A stretch of 61,884 nt of DNA from Welwitschia mirabilis (GCA_051453625.1 JBOZIK010000001.1:202534478-202596361), one strand, 5' to 3'. Shown: positions 24,043 to 34,733, counted from the stretch's first letter. Made by a program: numbers and translations. The notes: generated from the sequence alone by a model not told the origin.

Positions 24043-24523
24043 TCATCTATGGACTATTATCTCAAACTTGAATGTAGACGGACTACCCATAGGTTGTGGC
24101 CAATAAGGGTTTCCAATATAACTAGGAAAATAAGAATATCCATGCAAACCCTGCATTAAAGATTGAGGCCCCATAAAATTAGGTGGGTAGCCTTGCATGA
24201 AATGAAGGGGATATTGAGCAGGCATCATAGTTATTGTTGAAGGCTATAGATAGTTCTTTTGGTATTCATTGATTCTTATTACTATATTATTAGACTATTC
24301 CTCTGTAACATGAAAGTTCCATTATCTTCATCTTGGTATCCCGGAAACCAAAAAGAGAAAATAATTGATAATCAATTTTCAAGAGCTTAACACAATGTAT
24401 AATAAATTTTAACTCTAATTTATCTAGAATTGAATTGGCATAATCTTGGATGCTTTCATTTAGTTTACTTTGTTTCTCTAGTTTCTTAGAGCTAATTCTC
24501 AGTGTGATTTTGAAAATTCCCAT
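24043..24523 (-). pseudogene. CIP7-like Met/Pro/Tyr-rich exon(s)
   Basis: On the minus strand 24240-24043 encodes MMPAQYPLHFMQGYPPNFMG and continues with GYSYFPSY and NPYWPQPM. CIP7-related proteins carry a P/Y/Q/G/M-rich central stretch ending in a similar Y-W-P-Q block. Upstream, 24523-24290 is also open for 78 codons and charged, but I do not recognise it. Confidence 0.5.
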
Positions 24524-25181
24524 ATACAGTTGTTCAGATTAAGGAGATGAATCATGCATTATCTTCAATTCCATCTCTGACCATAGTCCAATGACTTACT
24601 TTCTCTGATATAAGTCTATAAGCTTTGTGCACATTTTACTGTTCACCAGTCCATTAGATAACTCATTACTATCAATGTGTATTTTCAAGCACTTTAAAAT
24701 TTAAACATTAAAATAGAGGATAAAAGAAGTTCTTCATATAAATGGAGTAAAGATAACTGAGCCTTACTACACAAAAACAATCTACAAACAAGATTAAATC
24801 ATCCATCTAATAGGAATCAAATCCAGTTGCTATGGCTTTAGAAAAAGACATTTCTTGTTCTTTTTACAACATCCATTTCTAAGCCTCAAGAGTGAAGTAA
24901 GCTGTATTCTGATCATAGTAAAATAGAAACACAGTTACCAATTTTGGTTGATCATACTTACAATTTTTTACTATATGATAATATATTTCATTATCAGGTT
25001 ATATGTGAACATTTACTTAGAATTTTCTCTTTTTTCAGCTGAGTTGATAGATGGCTTTTTAGGTTTTCATTAAAGACAATAATAGTCAAGTCTTAATATC
25101 ATGAACTTTCAAGTTTCCATGTACAAAAATTTAAGCATAGAAAGGTTTAACACTGTAGCCTTGCTTCCATATCACGCATAC

Positions 25182-25234
25182 CTCAATGCCATTTATTTGC
25201 TCGAAAGAATTTCCATTACCTGATTTTTTGTTGC
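25182..25234 (-). pseudogene. CIP7-like candidate exon 4
   Basis: CTACAG|GCAAC acceptor and GAG|GTATGC donor bound 53 bp. One frame reads NKKSGNGNSFEQINGIE with no stop. The splice signals are good; the protein match is weak. Confidence 0.45.
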
Positions 25235-25339
25235 CTGTAGGATAAGAAACAATGAGAAGTATCAAAATTATGCTTTGTAAAATAGAATGTGCGTACATGT
25301 GATGAGTAACTAGAAAAAGAGTATAACTTTAACAAATTG

Positions 25340-25414
25340 TTATAGAGTTTTGAATCTGAACGATTTCAGTTGATTCGTTTCAAAATCTCAAGTGTGTTAA
25401 TAAATCGTATAAAC
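25340..25414 (-). pseudogene. CIP7-like exon 3, broken acceptor
   Basis: Reads RFIRFINTLEILKRIN when joined to exon 2, matching F-V-R-F-V-S-T-P-E-V-L-x-R-V of the family. The bases before it end TG, not AG, so the acceptor appears mutated. A TGA follows KRIN. The end of the exon is not defined. Confidence 0.6.
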
Positions 25415-25559
25415 CAGGTACATCGCATCAAAAGATCCAATTTCAATGACATATGAATAATAATTAACAAAATAGATGAATAAGTAATGTGCAGAAACAC
25501 TCAAGGCTTATGCAAAATTACAAATTACAAAGAAAATAGAAATAAACAAATTTGCATAC

Positions 25560-25736
25560 CTTTCGATTGTGTTTTTAGTAAACCATGATATGTCACGGCC
25601 ATCAGGAACCTCTAACACTATTTTGTAGTGAAGGTTCTTCTCTTTAAGTGAAGCTAAATGATCTTCAAAGACACTTACCAGACCTTTGGCAAGAAATGTT
25701 TTCGTAGCACCTTTACTAATTATCTTTAGGTGAAAC
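25560..25736 (-). pseudogene. CIP7-like exon 2 (open, 177 bp)
   Basis: Acceptor CCAG|GTTTCACC and donor GAAAG|GTATGC bound a fully open exon. It encodes FHLKIISKGATKTFLAKGLV, a charged helix (EDHLASLKEKN) and ISWFTKNTIER. The S-W-F-T-K-x-T-x-E-R block is the most conserved part of the CIP7-like N-terminal domain. The absence of stops in 59 codons is the strongest gene signal in the window. Confidence 0.72.
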
Positions 25737-26055
25737 CTGGACATTAACAAGAGGCTAATCATTACAGCTCTGTATTAGTAATCATAAAATTCAAAAGAAT
25801 TGTTATTAAGGTTATGCATTAGTAGTTATGAAACCTACAGTGTGTTGTCCTTTCATAATGTAATTAGGCAAAAAAAAAAAAACTATCAAATAGATTTTCA
25901 AACACAGTAAATTTTGAGAAGAAAGAGAAACAATATTTTAGTCTCAAAGAACTTCCTACAAAATAAGTAAGATGATGAGTAATAAAGCTTTATAGTTTAC
26001 TTCATACTCTTACTGAGTCGCTCTAGATTTTAGTTGGGTTTTTATCAGAACTTAC

Positions 26056-26101
26056 CTAGTTGACTGAATCGTTGCTGAATTCCTTTACCATTTCACTTCA
26101 T
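26056..26101 (-). pseudogene. CIP7-like exon 1
   Basis: ATG at 26101-26099 reads MK-stop-NGK, then after a one-base shift NSATIQST. It is followed by a canonical donor AG|GTAAGT at 26056/26055. The split codon joins exon 2 in the frame that gives R-F-H-L. The family has L-(D/E)-S-A-V-F-Q-L-T here. The 46-bp length fits the short first exon of the family. Confidence 0.6.
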
Positions 26102-27060
26102 ATACTTCTTAGTAAAGCAAAATCCCAAGAAAACATATCTTGTTTTGGTGTACAGGCTAAAGACCCTACAGACCGTCTGCAAACTTATTGCATAGCTTAA
26201 CATACAGAGCATTAGGATCGGCTAGTATAACATTTGTTGCATTGAGAACCTGCAAATAGCACGAAGAATTAAAACTCCATGAAAAAACACAAACAATATA
26301 AAATAGGGACAGAAAAGCTACAGAAAAAATAGAAAAATCAAAGGGGATGAAACAGACACTGGGATGAGAAATCAAGCAGTCAACAATGGAAGACACAGCT
26401 TAGGCAACTGGAAGTCAATCCCCTACAAATTCCCCAATCGAGCACCCACTTCAGTTAGAACCATAAGAACAGATGTGTATGGCTTCTGGCCATTACCACC
26501 ACTTCTCTGCTTTTACACAATCATTCGTTTACTCTATTAACCAAAGCGTGTTTGAAGGAATAACCTCATTTGGTATTGAGGGTGCAAACATACCATTAAT
26601 GCACAAGCAAATGGTTTCTTTGACTAAAGCATTTGATAAGCCTATGATATCGGCAAGAAACTATTTTAACTATGGGAGAAGAACAAAGACCCTGAGAGAG
26701 TATTATTGAGCTTAATCTTATAGAATGCATCATGAAAATGTAGAGACTCATAGCGTTCAAAGTGCGATATGAACTTTGGAGTTGTCGCAAGATTTAAAGA
26801 AAAGAATATTTGAAGCAAATCACTCTTTTCAGCATAAGCCTCGTGAGGTTGGCCTGGTCAAGATGAAACATATGTTAGGGTTCGAAGAATCTAGATCAAG
26901 AGCATCTACAACCAAAAGAGGAAAAACAACCATCTTTGAGTCGAACCGGTGAATCCAATTTCACAGATGCATAGAAAAGTTAAGAAATGCATGCCTACAC
27001 ATATAAACTTCACAATCACAAAAATATTCCGTGCGAGTTCGTGGATGACATGAAACATGG
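26102..27060 (-). other. Upstream region of the CIP7-like fragment
   Basis: Less AT-rich than its surroundings. On the minus strand a T-rich stretch ending in a good acceptor (TTTGCAG|GTTCTC at about 26255) suggests a 5'-UTR intron, as is common in plant genes. I did not recognise any protein here. The open frames on the plus strand (for example 26473-26709) look like chance. Confidence 0.35.
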
Positions 27061-27122
27061 TTTCTTCTCTATTACTCTATTGCTCCCTTCAAAGAATGAG
27101 AAACATGCTTTCTTTTATTTTG

Positions 27123-27397
27123 TGAGGGATTTTTTTAAATAAAACCCTTATTATTAATGCATTTTTTATAAATGCCATAAAATTATTTTTAAAGAGCCTT
27201 ATTATTAAGGTATTTTATTTATAAACACCATAACATTTTTCTCAAAAAAGCCTTATTAGTAAGGCCTTTTTTTAATAAACGCTATAAAAACAATTGAAAA
27301 AACAAATGCCTTAAAAATATTTTTATTAGGATTTTAAGGCATTTATTAAAATTAACACCTTAAAAAGCTCTATACTTAGCCTTAAAAGCCTATATTT
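27123..27397. mobile_element. CACTA-type transposon terminus with subterminal repeats
   Basis: Ends TATTTCTAGTAGT, the reverse complement of the (C)ACTACTAGAAATA terminus common in plant CACTA elements. Inside are three diverged ~52-bp units (about 27143-27300) built on AGCCTTATTATTAAGGCATTTT, plus inverted AAGGCATTT copies. Such subterminal arrays are typical of CACTA. The terminus faces so that the element would extend to the left, over the CIP7-like fragment. The opposite terminus was not found. Confidence 0.55.
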
Positions 27398-27890
27398 CTA
27401 GTAGTAATTATCCTCTTTTCGTTGCTTAAGTGCCTTAAGGATTTAAGCATTGGTTTGGATTATTTGTTGGAGAATTTGCTCAATATTTTCTTTAGTTTTA
27501 TTGGTGGTTTCTTTCGTAAAATGTAAATGAAATTGAGGCATGTTGGAAAATATTTGAGCAACACCTTTTAAGAATCTCTAAAATGTATCTTCAAAGAAAG
27601 CCAAGGAGGATTATTAAGAGTAGGAAGATGAAGGGTATTTATTAATTAGTGAAGAATATGGGAAGGAAGATGAAAGGTAAGGGTTATGAGAGGCAATGAA
27701 AGTCAAGGGATCAAACTCTCTTTGTTCCATATATCAATTTTGAAACTCAATGTTGCAAGGAGGTTGATGTATATGTGGATGGAGCTCTAATCTTTGAACA
27801 TACTCTCCAAAGGTTTGTTTAATGTCGAAAGGATTTCAGGGTTGGGAATGTTATGGGTTGCATTGAAGGTAGTGTTAGGATCATATGGAA
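27398..27890 (-). pseudogene. gypsy gag C-terminal / linker fragment, minus strand
   Basis: On the minus strand, with shifts, the segment reads like the Athila Gag linker: a P/Y/H-rich part (HPHIHQPPCNIEFQN), then an F-E-D-T-F-x-R-F-L-K-like block near 27590, then Q/N-rich coils. There is no zinc knuckle. It is short and decayed. Confidence 0.4.
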
Positions 27891-27897
27891 CCCTTGG

Positions 27898-28959
27898 TGG
27901 GGGGGAAAGGGGTGGGGGTGGAGGGGATGAATAGGTTGATTCTAGTAATTTCATTAATGAAAATAGATATTTCTTAACTTTAGATCACAAGAATCAAATT
28001 ACCAGGAAAACACAAGCACCAAAGAAAAAACACAGATTTATAGTGGTTCGACCCTTTGCTTACTCCACTCTCAAGGGGTAGCAATAACTTCCAGCCTTCT
28101 AGTTCCTTTAAAGTTCAATACTTTACAACTCCCTTTGCACAAGGTTAAAGACTTCATACACTTCCCTTCTCTTAAGGAACTTTGTCTTTGAGTGCTCCCA
28201 CTTGTACACATAATACAGAATGTTCAAGATTCTAATGCTAAAGTGGTTCCTTAAGATGCTTTGATCATTAAAATCATAGTTTAATCATTTAGCTAGAGGA
28301 TGTTCAGATTTGAGAACAGTGAAATGAGATATTTATAGAGGAGAATAGTACAAATGTTAACTCATTTAGTAGTACATATTACATAATGATAATCTCATCT
28401 TTTATATAAGGTTTTACAAAATATAGCTATTATAGCATTACTTGGAGCTCTTTGCATTAGATGATGTGCTAAAAAGAATCCCAAACAGTTGTTGTCTTGA
28501 AATCCGCATTTTGACATTCACAATGAGTATTTTTCCACTCTAATGTTTGCCTTTCTAAATTTTTTCATTTTTGGTTATAATTCTTAACTCCTGTCAAGAT
28601 TGCATATGATCCTAAACGTCTTGGTACAAAATTCAGATGTTCCCATAATGAGGACCGAGCAAAGGGGTGGATGAGCTTCCTTAAAAGCCAGATGTCCCTA
28701 TATTCTCTATCTACAAACAAGGGTGGAGATCCTGGTAGATATCTCAGATGTCTCCATACATTTTTATGTACACAAGGCTGAACATTTTAATTTCCCTATA
28801 CATGAAATCACATATAGATGTACACATTTCATTCAGAGTCGGATGTCCGAGTTGACATAAATATAAGATATCTCTTTTCAACTCTTCTTTGCAAACAATA
28901 AATGGACTTTTAACAAGCTATAAGTTAGTTGATCATCTTTGAAACATAAATTTTCAACA
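27898..28959 (-). repeat. 3' LTR of a third copia element (Sirevirus-like), minus strand
   Basis: Read on the minus strand it begins TGTTGAAAATTTATG just after a purine tract. It ends with ATTCATCCCCTCCACCCCCA, the C-rich end common in Sirevirus LTRs. It includes a CGAACCACTATAAATC block near 28045. AGATGTCCC-like motifs occur at about 28638, 28688, 28748 and 28845. Length is 1062 bp. No matching partner LTR was seen. Confidence 0.72.
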
Positions 28960-28975
28960 ATCTCCTCCTTTTCAA
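28960..28975 (-). other. Polypurine tract of copia element 3
   Basis: On the minus strand GAAAAGGAGGAGAT directly precedes the TGTTG start of the LTR. Confidence 0.78.
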
Positions 28976-30296
28976 TGATGACAACCTTTTCATGATTTTG
29001 GAGATGGAAGAATTGATTACTCCATGAAGCTTTGAGACTTACAGATGTAGGTTAATGGCCCTTAAACAAAAATCAATAATAAACAATCTCATATAACCTA
29101 AGTCACAGTTGCAATTAAGTTTACTTATGGATTTTTAAAGGGGGATTATGCTTATTTTGAGTGTGATTGTCAAAGCACATCTACTTAAGATTTCTAATTT
29201 CACTAATAACTTGGTTAAAAAGATGGGATTTACTTTCACATGTGTTCCTTAAGTCTAAAAGCCTTTGATGGGAACAACATTTATCTGGATTAGGCTAATG
29301 AGCCAACGACCCCTCAATGTGCATAAACAATGACTATGGGAAGATGAATAAAAGAAAATAATATATATCTTTTCTAAATGCACATAACATTAATCACTTA
29401 GTTGGATTTAATTAACTACATTAGGGCTATGGATGCTCATTGGCAATACAGCTCTAATGATTTAATTGCAACATCTTCAACTGCATTGGAGCTATAAACA
29501 CTTACCAGCAATGTAGTGCTAATTTTTTTATAAAAGAACATGCTTAACTCTATTGACAGAAAATGTGGTAACACTGGATGCTTAATGTGATCTAAAGGCT
29601 TAAAACACTATACACATGCAAGGCAAGAAATGGAAAATAAAGGAACAAAAAAGATGGAATCATAGACTTTATATGAATTATTGTCTCTTAACCTTCATAC
29701 TTAGAATTTGTGATGATTCCTTAAATTTTTATAGGTTACTTAATTTAGACTACACTTAATTGATTTTGAGATTCACTAAAAGAAAAAATACAAAAATATA
29801 ATAAAGGCCCTTAGCTTAGGTAAGTTTCATTTATTCATTGATTAATGATTAAGTCCATTGTTACATTATTCACTAAAAGAAAAAAATACAAAAATATAAT
29901 AAAGTCCCTTAGCTTAGGTAAGTTTCATTTATTCATTGATTAATGGTTAAGTCCATTGTCACATTTTCGTTATCCATCTCCATCATCCATTCCACCTTAC
30001 CTCCCCTCATAAAAATAAACATTTTAAGGTTTGGCTTTTTACTTAGGATTTTTAGGAAAAAATAAAATAATTGCTATTTCACATTAGTTATATTTTTCCC
30101 TTTCATACCTTAGTTGCATCGTTTTGCATTGTTTTTAATAAAAAGGATCCTCACAATATTTCTAAAAACTATGTTCACAAAATAATTTTTATGCTTTTCA
30201 CCATATAACTTTGAAGACAAAGTTCAGTTTTGGTTAGGAGGTGCAATGACATCCATTTTTCCATCAAATTTTTCATTTTGATGCTTAATTTTGGAA
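28976..30296 (-). other. Internal 3' region of copia element 3, no domain recognised
   Basis: Position next to the PPT makes this the part 5' of the 3' LTR on the minus strand. No pol or third-ORF motif was found. It contains the 97-bp tandem repeat listed separately. The last ~150 bases before the gap may instead belong to a plus-strand gypsy gag (EDKVQFWLGGA at about 30216-30245). Confidence 0.4.
29771..29965 (+). repeat. 2 x ~97-bp tandem repeat
   Basis: Units 29771-29867 and 29868-29965 start ATTCACTAAAAGAAAAAA and end GTCCATTGTNACATT. They differ at only a few positions (for example GGCCC/GTCCC and GATTAAG/GGTTAAG), so the duplication is much younger than the element decay. Confidence 0.95.
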
Positions 30297-30396
30297 NNNN
30301 NNNNNNNNNNNNNNNNNNNNNNNNNNNNNNNNNNNNNNNNNNNNNNNNNNNNNNNNNNNNNNNNNNNNNNNNNNNNNNNNNNNNNNNNNNNNNNNN
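30297..30396. other. Assembly gap (100 N)
   Basis: Lies just before the visible start of the gypsy RT at 30397. Confidence 0.99.
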
Positions 30397-30960
30397 TTTT
30401 ATTACTTTTTTGATTGGTATAGTGTTTACACTCAAGTTTGTAGTGCTAGTGAGGATGAAGCTAAAATAACTTTTACTTTACATTTTGGAACTTTTACCTT
30501 TAGATGCATGTCTTTTATACTTTTTAATACTCATGGTACTTTTCAACGTGTAATGATGGGTATGTTTTCTAATATGTTAAAGGATTTAGTTAAAATATAT
30601 TATAGATGAATTCTCAATCTATGATAAAAACTTTAAACAAATCTTCGAAAGGTTAAAGAAAGTCCTTAATATATGCATTGAGAGTGGCATACATTTGAGT
30701 GGTAAGAAGAGCTTCTTTTTAGTTGATAATGGAATTATTTTAGATCATCACATTTCTAGTAAAGAAATTAGGATGAACCTTAAAAAAGTAAGCATCAATA
30801 AAAACCTAAATCCTCCAATAAATGTAAAACAAGTTCAATTTTCCCTTGGTCATTGTGGTTTTTATCATTAGTATATTCAAGATTATGCTAAAATTTATAA
30901 ATCCCTTTACTCATTACTTAAAAAAAAGCTAAATTTAAATGAAATAAACCTTGTTAGGTT
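30397..30960 (+). pseudogene. Athila-like gypsy reverse transcriptase, C-terminal half
   Basis: Starts inside RT with EDEAKITFT, then FGTFTFRCMSF, THGTFQRVMMGMFSNML and IIDEFSIYDKNF. In the family the last block is Y/F-M-D-D-F; here the second Asp is Glu, which should abolish activity. LSGKKSFFLV and SLGHCGFYH follow, equivalent to the W-E-K-C-H-F and F-L-G-H-A-G-F-Y motifs. The N-terminal half is missing or in the gap. Confidence 0.85.
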
Positions 30961-31440
30961 ACTTTTGAAACATTTAAAGATAAAATCTCTTTCACACCTA
31001 TTGTAACAGGACCTAATTGGAATAAAGATTTGAGTTAATGCATGATGCTAGTAATATTGCTATGGGTGGGGTTCTTAAACAAAAATATGAAAATGATTTT
31101 AAGGTTATATCTTATCATATAAAAACTCTATGTAAAGCTCAAATGAATTACACTATCACTAAGGAAAATAATATTAGTAATTTACCTTAGTACACTTAGA
31201 TACTATCTTTTAGACTTTCATATGAATGTTTATACCAACCATGCAGTTATTAAATGCTTTATGACTAAGAAAGATTCTAGTGTTAGACTTATTAGATGGG
31301 TCTTGATCATGCAAGAATTTAATTTAATCATCATTAATAAAGTAGGAAAGCATAATAGTATAGTAGATCATTTGTCACATCTTTCTTCTTCTCTTGATGA
31401 TCTTATGATTGATGATTCTTTTCTGGATGAATAACTTTTT
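30961..31440 (+). pseudogene. Athila-like gypsy RNase H
   Basis: ELMHDASNIAMGGVL at about 31033-31077, then AQMNYTITKEN, then an open 70-codon frame (31222-31434) with YTNHAVIKCFMTKKDS, RLIRWVLIMQEFNL and VDHLSHL. These match the T-D-H-x-A-L-K-Y, L-I-R-W and V-A-D-H-L-S-R motifs. In the family the catalytic Asp of C-D-A-S-D is the one in HDASN here. Confidence 0.85.
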
Positions 31441-31476
31441 GGTGTAACTTCTTCTTATCCTACTCCTTGGTATGAT

Positions 31477-31844
31477 GATGTAGTTAATTATGTTATTACC
31501 ATGAAAACACCATAACATTAGACTCAAAATCAAAGAAAATCCTTTTTTTATAGAACAAGTGAGTATGAATGGACAGAGTCATATGTTTACCATAGGTGCA
31601 AAGACCAAATCATAAGAAAATATATGTTGATATAGTTAATTATATTATTACCATGAAAAAACTATAATATTAGACTCATAATCAAAGAAAATTCTTGTTT
31701 TATAGAATAGTTGATTATGAATAGATAAAGCCATATGTTTATTATTGGTGTAAAGACTAAATCATGATAAAATATAGAATAGTTGATTATGAATAGATAG
31801 AGCCATATGTTTATTATTGGTGTAAAGAATAAATTAGACATATT
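31477..31844 (+). repeat. Tandem duplications in the RNase H-integrase linker
   Basis: A ~152-bp unit occurs twice (31477-31628 and 31629-31772) and its last ~72 bp a third time (31773-31844). The unit encodes the family linker, with EWTESYVYHRCKDQIIRKY-like residues in copy 1. The copies are fairly well conserved, so expansion followed insertion. Confidence 0.88.
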
Positions 31845-32886
31845 TCTTTTTTGTCATGGTGGTATTTGTGGAGATTATTTTAGTGGTCAAAAAACAATAA
31901 TAAAAATTCTTCACTCTAGATTTTATTGGTCTAGTTTTTCTCAAGATTCTTTTGATTTTTCTAGAAGTGTGATGCTTGTCAACATTATAGTAGTCTTATT
32001 CATTCTCATGAGATGTCCCTTAAATATATTCTTAAATGTTAACCTTTTAATTATTAGGAAATTAATTTTATAAACCTTATTAAACTACCTGTTAATGGTA
32101 AGAAATACATTGTCGTAGCTATTGATTATGTCACTAAATGGATTAAAACTATTCCTACTTTTATGAATGATGCTCAAACTATTTGTAATTTTCTTAGAGC
32201 TTATATTTTTCAATGTTTTGGCTTCTTTAGGATTATAATTAGTGATCAAAAAACTTATTTTATTAATCAACTTATTAGGAAAATTCTTTTATCCATTAGA
32301 ATTAAACATAGAATAGCTTATGCTTATCATCCACAAACCAATGGTTAAGCTGAAAATTCAAATAGAAAAATAAAGAAAATGCTACAAAAAATTGTGTTTG
32401 TTAATAAGAAATCTTGGGCTTCTTTGGGCTTACTTAGCATAATTCTCTTAGATTTTTACCTTACAAACTTATATATAGAAAAATTTATGTTTTACCTATT
32501 AATGTGTGTTATAACTCTTATCGTTCTTCTCATCAACTTAAGCTTGTAGACCTTCATGAAAATCTTAAAAATAGATTTGCCCAATCATCTAGATGAAAAA
32601 CATACTTATGTTATACATTATTAAATCATTCAAAAATACGAAGCTAAGTTCAAACATGATAGAAAGTTACTTCATAAAAGGTTTAAACCTAATCAACTTT
32701 TTCTTTTATATAATACTAGGATACATCTTTTACATAACAAGTTAATTTCTAAATGGTTAAATCCTTCTCTTATAGAGAAAATACATTATAATGGATCTAT
32801 TGAGATTTCTGACTTAGACACTAAGGAGATTCAGAAAGTTAATGAACAAAGGTTGAAAATATATAAAAGATATTTTGAAAGATATT
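31810..32886 (+). pseudogene. Athila-like gypsy integrase
   Basis: HGGICGDYFSGQKTIIKIL and FYWSSF form the start of the zinc-binding region. IDYVTKWIK (about 32122) carries the first catalytic Asp, ISDQKTYFIN (about 32238) the second, and HPQTNG-stop-AENSNR (about 32330-32365) the Glu. All three catalytic residues are present. The C-terminal part reads LLYNTRIHLL, LISKWLNPSL, GSIEISDLDT and VNEQRLKIY, a tail typical of Athila integrases. It runs into a 55-N gap. Confidence 0.88.
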
Positions 32887-32941
32887 NNNNNNNNNNNNNN
32901 NNNNNNNNNNNNNNNNNNNNNNNNNNNNNNNNNNNNNNNNN
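32887..32941. other. Assembly gap (55 N)
   Basis: Follows directly the integrase C-terminal codons, so the end of pol is probably inside it. Confidence 0.99.
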
Positions 32942-34033
32942 CCCTACCATTGTCTAAATTCTCTCTTAGCCTATTCCTTTGGTGGATGTTATGATTTAAT
33001 TTAAACATCTTTAAAATTTTACTTAGTGCAGTTTTATTACCCTATTGTTTGATTTATTTGAGTTTTTCTCATCATCATCATTAGTCATGACTCTTCATTA
33101 ACCCCTATTTTTCAAGTTTTCGGATACATTTTGATACCTTCACACTGATATTTGAGCATAACTTTTTGGCTAACATCTTTACATTTCTAAAAATTTTCAA
33201 AGTCTCATCATCTACATGATCATCTAGATGATATTAGAGGATGATACTGAGATTTTTTTTGATAGTTGTTCTAGGGCTATTATCCAGATGATGTGACTAG
33301 ATGACAGTGCGATAGAACTATGGGCCACTTTATTTTCCTTCATTCTCTATTATTTTCACCTATTCCTTTGAGAGATGAAAGTGATTTTGATCCATATCGA
33401 CATTCTAGAACTTTTTCCAGTTAGATTTATGCCTCGGATTATGAATTTTTAGTAGATTTTGCAAAATGAGGTATGCTTTTCTCTCCCATGTTATTTTTAA
33501 TGTTTTCTCCCATTTTGAGCCTTTCAATGTGTAGTTTTCATGTATATTATTTAATTTTTCATGCTCTTCAATTTAAAACTTATGGATCTGATTTTTACTA
33601 TGTATTTTGTGAGATATCACGAATTGTGCACTTTATGAGGTAGAACTAGGATTTTTACTTTAAAATTTATTTTCTTATAGATTATAAGTTAAGATATAGT
33701 GGTTTTTTAGGGAAAATTGATTAGTACAACATGCTCTAAGATTCTAGTGGATTAGATTTTTCATTGAAGTACTTTCATTTTTTACTTTATGTGGGGCCCA
33801 CCTATTTTACACTTTTTAACCTTTTTACATGTTTCACATTTTTCTTTGCATGATTAGGAAAGACAAGATGTATTAACACTCTTGAAGGGGATAAGATATG
33901 TTTTTATGATTTTTACACATTAAAAACCAATTTATGGGACCATATCCAGTATTCACATAACATATTTTAGCTATCTTCACTTGATCTTGCATGACGTATT
34001 TTGTGTTTATAACTGATTAGGCCACATACATAT
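32942..34033 (+). other. Post-pol spacer of the Athila-like element
   Basis: No reading frame recognised. Holds ATCATCTAGATGAT (about 33219) and related ATCCAGATGATG / CTAGATGACAG motifs (33284-33310), also seen in the LTR and leader. Confidence 0.5.
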
Positions 34034-34733
34034 AGAGATAGATAGGCCGAGGCAAAGGCTGAGACTATAGAGCAGGAAGCAGATCCATTAACACCATCAA
34101 AGGTTGAGTAGGCAGAGCCAATCCATTCTTCATCTCATCATACTAGGTTTCTCATGATTCAAACAGCTGCCATTCATGTTGAGAGACATTTTGGAGATTT
34201 TATGAGCCATATAGAGCTACAGGTGGATCAAAGGCTAATAGATTTATAGCTTTGGTAGATCATAGACACAAAAGAAACATACTATATGTCAAAGACTAGG
34301 GAGTTCTATGATATTATTCATATAGAGTGGTGCCTTGACGCTCATGGCTAGTTCGTTTACATGATTATAACTACCATTCAAGGCCATGAGATTGTGATTT
34401 TCCTAAATTACATTGCTATAGTTATTAATCTATGTGGTATCAAGAATACTCACATTCATTCAGCTGATGGGACAGAGGAACACCATGCTTATGGTGCAGC
34501 ATTAGATATACCAATTGACCTGATTATAGATAGACAAGGAGTTTTAGTTACTCAGTTATCACCTACTTATTAGATTCTACATAGAGGGCTAATTAATAAC
34601 ATCAGCTCATCATTTCATGATAGTCATGATATGGTTTTACGTCTTCAAATATTAGCAGTGTTTAGGTAGGGTGAGGAGATAAACTTACTGACCTTCATTT
34701 GTAGGAGACTTAGGAGCATGATTGATGCATAAT
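34034..34733 (+). pseudogene. Third ORF of the Athila-like element, decayed
   Basis: One frame with about ten stops in roughly 230 codons, far fewer than the neighbouring frames. It begins AEAKAETIEQEADPLTPSKV and contains FLMIQTAAIHVERHFGDF and TREFYDIIHIEWCL. A 70-codon open part (34361-34573) follows, with TTIQGHEIVIFLN and DIPIDLIIDRQGVL. The FY....H...(V/I)xG...I...I pattern resembles the third ORF of copia element 1 and the proteins called putative plant transposon protein. Most stops are TAG or TAA at likely Gln/Trp sites. Function in the element is unknown. Confidence 0.6.

Larger units (their letters stand above)
20440..26101 (-). pseudogene. COP1-interacting protein 7-like gene fragment with introns, antisense to the surrounding element
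   Basis: On the minus strand, exon-like segments with GT...AG borders encode parts resembling plant COP1-interacting protein 7 / CIP7-related proteins, which act in light signalling and in binding the COP1 E3 ligase. The best match is the N-terminal domain: NSATIQST|RFHLKIISKG, LASLKEKN, ISWFTKNTIER and FIRFINTLEILKRIN, in family order. A Met/Pro/Tyr-rich segment and a Ser/Glu/Lys-rich segment follow. At least seven exon-like blocks are visible down to 20596. Stops and shifts (a stop in exon 1, a stop after KRIN, a lost acceptor before FIRF) show it is not functional. GC content is visibly higher than in the surroundings. The retained introns argue against a processed pseudogene. The family is named from recall. 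Confidence 0.62.

Noticed and set aside
26166-26396. Minus-strand frame ending NALYVKLCNKFADGL as a further CIP7-like exon
   Set aside because: It resembles a later part of the family only weakly, and lies upstream of exon 1, in the wrong order. A 5'-UTR intron acceptor explains the splice-like site better.
26473-26709. 78-codon plus-strand frame
   Set aside because: Antisense to the upstream region of the CIP7-like fragment; no match recognised.
27890-27930. G-rich run as a stand-alone quadruplex or CpG-island-like element
   Set aside because: It is the C-rich end of a Sirevirus-like LTR read on the other strand.
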